From: Alisma plantago-aquatica
Lineage: Eukaryota; Streptophyta; Magnoliopsida; Alismatales; Alismataceae
Length of the DNA stretch: 64,000 nt
Assembly (NCBI GenBank): GCA_963693085.1
Contig: OY856414.1
Coordinates: 262,536,001-262,600,000 of the forward strand
Direction: 5' to 3'
The first letter of the stretch is position 1. Each line of letters starts with the position of its first letter. Of this stretch, positions 58,401-64,000 are shown piece by piece. The notes beneath the pieces were generated by a model. The model was given only the letters and a program-made list of their open reading frames with translations, did no database searches and was not told the DNA's origin. Made by a program: the position numbers and the translations under genes.

Positions 58401-58787
58401 CTGCAGCAGCTCTACTTGGAGTGTTACATCATGCCTGGATTGTTCACAAAAGAGTATGTTTGTGTGTGTAGTGGTGGTCAAACCCGGTACCATCCCAGCG
58501 ATTCCATATTATTGATCTAAACCCATCTTTTATTCCGCATTTACTTTCTTGCAATTAGTTTAAATCAAACCCAAATCATCCATTTGTTCTAAATATTAGT
58601 TTTAGTCGAGCTAGATCTAACTGACAAAGATTCTTAAAAACGTTGTCCTTTGGGTTCGATCCTCAACTATACTGCGATAAGACCCGTTTGCTTGCGGGTG
58701 GTATTATTGCACTTGGCTTTGGTAAAAGCTCGGGGATATAAACTCCGAGTGAATTTGTTAGTGCATTCAAAAAGCCACATCAAATTC

Positions 58788-58800
58788 TGGCGCCGTTGCC
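58788..58800 (+). other. Primer-binding site, tRNA-Asp type
   Basis: TGGCGCCGTTGCC, followed by agggac, starts five bases after the LTR end. It is the standard primer site of Athila-type elements. Confidence 0.9.
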
Positions 58801-58962
58801 AGGGACAACGGAATCAGTCAGTCAAATCTAGTTCTTTTAAGACTAATCTAGGATTTTGTTTTTCTTTTTGAAACTATCGCTTATCTACTTGATCTTTATT
58901 TTACTTTGTGGATCTCACTTTCAAATCTTTCCAATTTTCAGGTGCTCTTTAACGGTTAGTGC

Positions 58963-59131
58963 ATGCACCGTTCGGATAATCCCGGACTGACTGCGAGCTT
59001 TGATCCCGAAATTGATAGAACCTTCCATCGTCAGATCCGAGAGAATCAAGCAAGAATGGCGCAAGAAGAAGAAGTAGCCCGCAGAGTGGCTCAAGCCATC
59101 AATACACAGAGAGAGGTTCATGCAAGAAGCT
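58963..59131 (+). pseudogene. gag: Gag N-terminus, shifted out of frame
   Basis: ATG 58963 opens a reading (MHRSDNPGLTASFDPEIDRT, then a Gln/Arg-rich helix) that ends at TAG 59131. The helix continues smoothly in the next frame from about 59115 (MQEARAAVQQEILAAQ), so a single-base indel near 59115 separates the true start from the rest of Gag. The downstream ATG at 59120 is therefore probably not the ancestral start. Confidence 0.7.
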
Positions 59132-61669
59132 AGAGCTGCGGTTCAACAGGAGATCTTAGCAGCACAGGCAGCAGCGCAAGCAGCGGAACTTCAGAAAGAT
59201 CTTAGAGAGTTCTCTATCCCAAAGACTGCAAATGTCTATCATCCGGTGCAGCCTCCTCCCATCGAAGCTGCCAACTTTGAGATTAAAGCACATTGGATAA
59301 CTTTGCTTCAAAACAACCCCTTCTACAGTAAACAAGCTGAAGACAGCCAAGGTCATCTTCTCAGATTCATTGACCTATGTGCTATGACGAAGCAAAATGG
59401 AGTCTCGGATGATGCCATTCGACTCCGTCTTTTCAAGTACTCTCTTGCTGATAGAGCCATTAGTTGGTACAATTCACTACAGAGTGAAGAACCCATCACC
59501 ACCTGGGAGCAGCTCCAAAACACTTTTCTGGAAAAGTTCTACCCCCCATGTCTTACATATGAAATCAGGGGACGAATCACAAATTTCACTCAAGTCCCAG
59601 GAGAAACCCTTGCCGAAGCTTGGGATAGGTACAGGGAGCTCCTACGCAAATGCCCACACCATGGAATTCCTAAGAACCAGCTGATAGAGATATTCTACAG
59701 GGGTGTGGAGGATGATGTAAAGATGTTCCTTGACTCCTTGTCTGGAGGGAACTTCATGCGGCAAAGTTACGACAGCGCATGGAGAGTAGTCACCCTGGGA
59801 GCAGAAAATCAAGCCAATTGGGGCAGATCTGTTGGTAAAGGAGTCTTAAAGGTAGCAATGGCTGAAGCTGTCCCGGAATACAAATCTATAGCTGAAACTT
59901 TAAAGGTCCTAGTCGCAAAGCAAGATCACATAGAATCATCCCTTGCTGCGATTGGAAGAGGACATTCTCCTACTAGGCAACCAGAACAAGTCAAGTCCAC
60001 TTCTTTGTTTTGTGAAGCATGCAAAGGCACTCATCATTCCACACTATCATGCAATGTTCTCTACGATGTTGTTCTAAGTAATGCATGTGGACAAGGAGAT
60101 AATTACCAGATGGAAAATCTTAATTCTATTAACACCATCCCTGGGCAGAACTATTACAATCCAAATAGGAATCACCCAGGCTTCCAATACGGAAACCCTT
60201 TAGGAGCTATGAACTCACATCAATTTGTTCCGAACAATCAACCGAGGGCCCCACCCGGGTACCAGTTTAACCAACAACAGAACTTTGGGAATCAAGGAAA
60301 CTTCAAAGGAAACTTTCAGAATAGGAACTACAATAATTATCAGAACAACTCTCAGTATCAAAACCTGAACCAACAACAAAGTCAAACTGGACCCATACCT
60401 TCTGATGATAAGCTATCGACCATTGAAAAGTTGCTGCAAACACAACAAACGATGATAGCCAACCAACAAGCCCAACAAAAGGCTATTGAAACTCAACTAG
60501 CTCAACTTGCTGCTAGTATTAAGCCACAGGCTGGGGTCTTTGCCGGACAACCTGAGAACAATCCAAAGCATCTTGAGCAGCTGAAGGTTGTCGCCACTAG
60601 ATCAGGGAAAGATTATTCGGAACCCCTAGCGAAGACAACTGTGGATATCCCTGAGGAGAGTGAACCTTTGACTGTCCAAAACTTGACAACACCGGAATCG
60701 CAATCGAAGGAAAGAAATACTAATAAGGGAAGTTCTGAGAAAGTTGCCAATGAAGAAGTAGAGACACCAGAGCCGGATATTCCTGTATATAAGCCTCGTG
60801 TTCCTTTCCCATCCCGTCTGAGGCAAACCAATCTTGATACTAGATTCATCAAATTTAAAGAGGCCATGAAGAAAATCCATGTTGATATATCGTTCTTAGA
60901 TGCTCTTAATGAGATACCAGCTTGGACCAAGTATCTAAAGTCGCTTCTCACCAAGAAATACATCACTGAAGAGTATGAAACTGTAAAACTGGCGGCAACC
61001 ACATCAGATATCATACTCAGCAAGATGCCAAAGAAACAGAAAGATCCAGGATCCTTTGGAATCTTTTGTCACATAGGTGACTCGTCGTGCAAAAAGGGAC
61101 TGGCAGATCTTGGTGCAAGTATTTCTATTATGCCATTCAGTTTATGCAAGAGATTAGGGTTCACAGAATTGCTTCCAACATCTATGACCATTCAACTTGC
61201 GCACAATTCGATCAAAATACCGTTAGGAATTCTCGAAGACATCCCGGTCAAGGTAGGCAAGGACACATATGTTCCATGTGATTTTGTCATCATGGACATA
61301 AAAGAAGACACCAAATACCCTCTTATCTTCGGTCATCCGTTCCTCGCAACTGCAAGAGCCCTTATCGATGTTGAAGCAGGAACCTTACTGCTAAGGTTAG
61401 GAAAAGAGACTCTCGAATTTAAAGTTTTTGAAAGTATGAGAAGACCAAGTATACAGGAGGAAGTCTATCTGATAGATTATGTTGAGCAAATGTCACAACT
61501 AACTCAAGAATATCACGAGTCATGCGATCCCTTAGAAACTTCTCTACACGACCTTTTTAATGACGAACCTATTGACCAACGAGCTAAGGATTGCATCAAA
61601 TCTCCCAACTCTGCTAAAGAAAATGCTGAAGCTGCTTACGAAGAATTAAAGACTACCAGAACTCCATAA
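59120..61669 (+). CDS. gag-pro: Athila-type Gag-protease, long intact frame (849 aa)
   Basis: Gag builds the particle and the protease matures it. Residues ~50-170 are the retrotransposon Gag core (EAANFEIK, DDAIRLRLFKYSLADRAISWYNSL, WEQLQNTFLEKFYPP). A CX2CX4HX4C knuckle is at residues 298-311 (CEACKGTHHSTLSC). A Gln/Asn-rich low-complexity stretch (~340-470) follows. The aspartic protease centres on Asp663 (LADLGASISIMP) and continues to DIKEDTKYPLIFGHPFL. The true start is likely upstream in another frame, and a TAA at 61667 separates it from pol in the same frame, where related elements read on. Best-preserved retroelement frame in the window. Confidence 0.92.
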   Translation: MQEARAAVQQEILAAQAAAQAAELQKDLREFSIPKTANVYHPVQPPPIEAANFEIKAHWITLLQNNPFYSKQAEDSQGHLLRFIDLCAMTKQNGVSDDAIRLRLFKYSLADRAISWYNSLQSEEPITTWEQLQNTFLEKFYPPCLTYEIRGRITNFTQVPGETLAEAWDRYRELLRKCPHHGIPKNQLIEIFYRGVEDDVKMFLDSLSGGNFMRQSYDSAWRVVTLGAENQANWGRSVGKGVLKVAMAEAVPEYKSIAETLKVLVAKQDHIESSLAAIGRGHSPTRQPEQVKSTSLFCEACKGTHHSTLSCNVLYDVVLSNACGQGDNYQMENLNSINTIPGQNYYNPNRNHPGFQYGNPLGAMNSHQFVPNNQPRAPPGYQFNQQQNFGNQGNFKGNFQNRNYNNYQNNSQYQNLNQQQSQTGPIPSDDKLSTIEKLLQTQQTMIANQQAQQKAIETQLAQLAASIKPQAGVFAGQPENNPKHLEQLKVVATRSGKDYSEPLAKTTVDIPEESEPLTVQNLTTPESQSKERNTNKGSSEKVANEEVETPEPDIPVYKPRVPFPSRLRQTNLDTRFIKFKEAMKKIHVDISFLDALNEIPAWTKYLKSLLTKKYITEEYETVKLAATTSDIILSKMPKKQKDPGSFGIFCHIGDSSCKKGLADLGASISIMPFSLCKRLGFTELLPTSMTIQLAHNSIKIPLGILEDIPVKVGKDTYVPCDFVIMDIKEDTKYPLIFGHPFLATARALIDVEAGTLLLRLGKETLEFKVFESMRRPSIQEEVYLIDYVEQMSQLTQEYHESCDPLETSLHDLFNDEPIDQRAKDCIKSPNSAKENAEAAYEELKTTRTP

Positions 61670-62578
61670 GAAATCAGTGAAAAACCAGAACCTCCTGAAA
61701 TGAAACCCCTACCTGAAGGGCTGACGTATATGTTTCTAGACGATCTAAAGATTTGTCCAGTTATCATAAACTCTGATCTAACAACCAAACAAGAAGAGAA
61801 ACTTCTGGAGGTATTAAGGGAAAGCAGGAAAGCCATAGGCTATAAGATGAGTGACCTCACAGGGGTCAGTCAAGCATTGTGCATGCACAAAATCCCCATG
61901 ATGGAAGACCATAAGCCAACCATCGAGCATCAACGAAAGTTGAACCCGAATATGAAGGAAGTGGTCCGTCGCGAGATCATCAAACTTCTTACAGCTGGAA
62001 TAATATACCTGATATCGGACTCACCATGGGTGAGCCCAGTTCATGTGGTACCCAAGAAAGGAGGGACTACCGTTATATGAAATGAAAACAATGAGCTCAT
62101 CCCCACTCGAACAGTCACTGGGTGGTGGATGTGTATTGATTATAGAAAATTAAACAAGGCCACTCGAAAAGATCATTTTCCTATGCCCTTCCTCGATCAA
62201 GTTTTAGAAAGATTGGCCCATCAAGAATATTTCTGTTACCTGGACGGTTACTCTGGATTCTATTAGATTCCCATACATCCAGATGATCAAGAAAAAATGA
62301 CCTTCACCTGTCCCTTTGGGACATATGCTTTTAAAAGGATGCCGTTTGGCCTGTGTAATGCCCCCACAACTTTTTAACGTTGCATGACTGCCATTTTTGC
62401 AGGGCTTACTGAAACTGTTATGGAGGTCTTCATGGATGATTTTTCTGTATATGGAGACTCTTTTGATTCCTATCTTAAGCACCTCTCCATGGTTCTCAAA
62501 CATTGTGAAGAAGCACATCTGGTGCTAAATTGGGAGAAATGCCACTTTATGGTATAGGAAGGCATTGTCTTGGGCCAC
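61670..62578 (+). pseudogene. pol: Athila-type reverse transcriptase, N-terminal and palm (stops)
   Basis: In frame with gag-protease but interrupted by stops at 62078, 62264, 62375 and 62555. Visible are LPEGLTYMFLDD, LNPNMKEVVRREIIKLL, SPWVSPVHVVPKKGG, MCIDYRKLNKAT, motif A YLDGYSGF, MPFGLCNAP and the catalytic FMDD at 62429-62440. Each stop is one C-to-T change from a Gln or Arg codon, and family alignments usually have Gln at the last three. Without readthrough no functional enzyme is made. Confidence 0.93.
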
Positions 62579-64000
62579 ATGGCTAGCAACAGAGGAACTG
62601 AAGTTGATAAAGCCAAGATAGAAGTCATATCTAAATTGTCTATTCCCACAAATGTGAAGGAAGTTCGCGCTTTCCTCGGTCACGCTGGATTCTATATAAG
62701 GTTTATACGAGAATTTTCCAAGATAACAAAGCCGATGACCAATATACTTGTAAAAGATGCTGATTTCAATTTCAATGAAGAATGCGTCAAAAGTTTTGAT
62801 ACGCTGAAGAAAACCCTTACAACTACCCCCATCATTAGAGCTCCCGATTGGGACCACCCCTTCGAAATTATGTGTGATGCCAGTGATTATGCGGTGGGTG
62901 CGGTCTTAGGACAATGCATAGAGAAGAAACATTATGTGATCTATTATGCGTCGAAAACCCTCGACAAAGCTCAAAGGAATTATGCTACTAATGAAAAGGA
63001 ACTTTTGGCAGTCATCTATGCCTTCGATAAATTCAGATCCTACCTTACTGGTTCAAAGGTAATCGTTTACACAGACCATGCTGCTATCCGTTACCTTATG
63101 GCAAAGAAGGATGCTAAGCCAAGGCTGATTAGATGGATACTCCTTCTACAAGAATTTGACCTGGAAATAAGAGATAAAAAGGGGACAGAAAATGTTGTTG
63201 CAGATCACCTCAGTCGGATCCAAACTCTGGATGCTGAAGGGATCCCAATAAATGACTCCCTACCAAATGATCAGCTTATGAGGGTCTCAAGAGTCGAACA
63301 ATGGTATTCCGACTTCGTAAACTACCTTGCCGCCGGAGTCATCCATCCCCAATACACCGGGAATGCTCTGAAGAAATTTATGCATGATGTGAAGCATTAC
63401 TATTGGGATGAACCATATCTTTTTAAACTCTGCGCAGATGGATTGTATAGACGTTGCGCCGCCGAAGAAGAAGCCCATTCTATTTTAGAACAATGTCACT
63501 CAGGACCTATAGGCAGCCACATGAGCTCAAAAAAGACAGCCTTAAAGGTTTTGCAATGTGGATTTTTCTGGCCGACTTTATCCAAAGATTCCTACGATTT
63601 TGTCCAATCCTGTGATAAATGTCAAAGGGCCGGCAATATAACCAAGAGAGACGAAATGCCACTGAATCTATGGCAAGAAGTCGAGATATTCGACGTTTGG
63701 GGAGTGGATTATATGGGTCCATTCCCATCTTCCAATGGATTCTCGTACATCTTAGTGGCAGTGGACTACGTTTCAAAATGGGTCGAAGCTATCCCAACTG
63801 TCACTAGTGATTCAAAACCCGTCATAAAATTATTCAAAGATATCATCTTCCCACGGTTTGGAGTACCGCGAACCGTGATTTCCGACGGAGGCTCCCATTT
63901 CATTGAAAGAAGCTTTGAAGCTTTATTAAGAAAATATGGTGTCTCACACAAAATAGCTTCACCATACCATCCACGAACAAGTGGACAAGTCGAGGTATCC
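62579..64000 (+). CDS. pol: Athila-type RT thumb, RNase H and integrase (open to window end)
   Basis: The same frame is open for at least 474 codons from ATG 62579 to the window edge. In order: RT thumb ([11 protein letters not shown]), RNase H ([40 protein letters not shown]), a connection ending [10 protein letters not shown], and the integrase zinc domain ([13 protein letters not shown] ... CDKCQ, about 63490-63630). The integrase core follows with both Asp ([20 protein letters not shown]) and the catalytic Glu region (RTSGQVE) at the edge. ATG 62579 is internal to the polyprotein, not a genuine start. All visible catalytic positions are kept. Confidence 0.92.
   Translation, partial: MASNRGTEVDKAKIEVISKLSIPTNVKEVRAFLGHAGFYIRFIREFSKITKPMTNILVKDADFNFNEECVKSFDTLKKTLTTTPIIRAPDWDHPFEIMCDASDYAVGAVLGQCIEKKHYVIYYASKTLDKAQRNYATNEKELLAVIYAFDKFRSYLTGSKVIVYTDHAAIRYLMAKKDAKPRLIRWILLLQEFDLEIRDKKGTENVVADHLSRIQTLDAEGIPINDSLPNDQLMRVSRVEQWYSDFVNYLAAGVIHPQYTGNALKKFMHDVKHYYWDEPYLFKLCADGLYRRCAAEEEAHSILEQCHSGPIGSHMSSKKTALKVLQCGFFWPTLSKDSYDFVQSCDKCQRAGNITKRDEMPLNLWQEVEIFDVWGVDYMGPFPSSNGFSYILVAVDYVSKWVEAIPTVTSDSKPVIKLFKDIIFPRFGVPRTVISDGGSHFIERSFEALLRKYGVSHKIASPYHPRTSGQVEVS

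Larger units (their letters stand above)
56579..58782 (+). repeat. Athila-type 5' LTR (about 2.2 kb)
   Basis: Proposed limits TGATG...CATCA, a 5-bp inverted pair, with the right end five bases before the primer site. U3 contains the 26-bp and 27-bp tandem arrays. TATAAATA is at 57474, followed by a GC-richer R region with 'catgagcgagtagtcc'. Near-duplicate blocks in U5 (57975-58085 and 58190-58300, both with 'gaggggacgagccatcta' and 'ttcggtgacgcttctgtgc') form an internal direct repeat. The left limit is inferred, since the second LTR is outside. Confidence 0.75.
56579..64000 (+). mobile_element. Athila-type Ty3/Gypsy retrotransposon (3' end outside window)
   Basis: 5' LTR, tRNA-Asp primer site, gag fused to protease in one frame, then reverse transcriptase, RNase H and integrase. 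The gag-protease fusion, the Asp primer site and the Gag text (EAANFEIK, WEQLQNTFLEKFYPP) fit the Athila/Tat branch, Athila more likely. The copy has one frameshift and five in-frame stops, but long stretches are well preserved, so it is younger than the other Athila-like pieces at 14297 and 48950. The right flank cd bp 5' of the LTR is cctgg; the matching 3' flank is not in view. Confidence 0.93.

Overview
The window is nuclear DNA from a flowering plant with a repeat-rich genome. It is packed with plant-type transposable elements: Tekay-like chromovirus, Athila-like, copia, Cassandra, L1-type LINE and CACTA. I found no intact host gene, tRNA, rRNA locus or CRISPR array. Nearly all protein-like sequence is decayed transposon coding sequence. 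The only sizeable undamaged frames are a LINE RNase H domain (53414-53887), a Gag-protease ORF (59120-61669) and the pol frame open from 62579 to the window end. I cannot name the species.

Layout. 1-4240: LTR-like and leader-like pieces of an unidentified Gypsy-type element, with CG-rich word repeats, a TATA box and two G-boxes. 4241-14296: a chromovirus of the Tekay/Del type with a truncated 5' LTR, initiator-Met primer site, gag to chromodomain, polypurine tract and complete 3' LTR. 14297-20460: an eroded Athila-like gag, a possible minus-strand LTR, and AT-rich filler. 20463-25640: LTR-like DNA interrupted at 21057-23506 by a minus-strand tandem Cassandra array (five LTRs each carrying a 5S-like sequence, four internal domains). 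25690-29065: a decayed L1-type LINE. 29066-39840: another LTR-like sequence interrupted by a complete copia element (29898-39052) with a perfect CACTT target duplication. 39841-48950: a decayed CACTA transposon (TNP2, DUF4216-like and TnpA-like pieces). 48950-50600: Athila-like protease and 3' remnants. 51990-52965: a 62-bp tandem repeat split by a poly(A)-tailed minus-strand retroposon. 53054-55525: a dead copia fragment split by a 5'-truncated LINE that keeps an intact RNase H frame. 56579-64000: an Athila-type element with a 2.2-kb LTR, 26-bp and 27-bp tandem arrays, tRNA-Asp primer site, gag-protease and pol, running off the window inside integrase.

History. The layout records successive nesting: Cassandra into an older LTR, copia into an older LTR, LINE into a copia integrase. 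Most in-frame stops in the best-preserved pol genes are of the kind made by C-to-T change at Gln, Arg or Trp codons, as expected of heavily methylated transposons.

The pattern I find least explained is that five unrelated LTR-like promoters here each have their own family of short CG-containing near-palindromes within about 1 kb of a TATA box. The words differ between elements but the architecture is the same.
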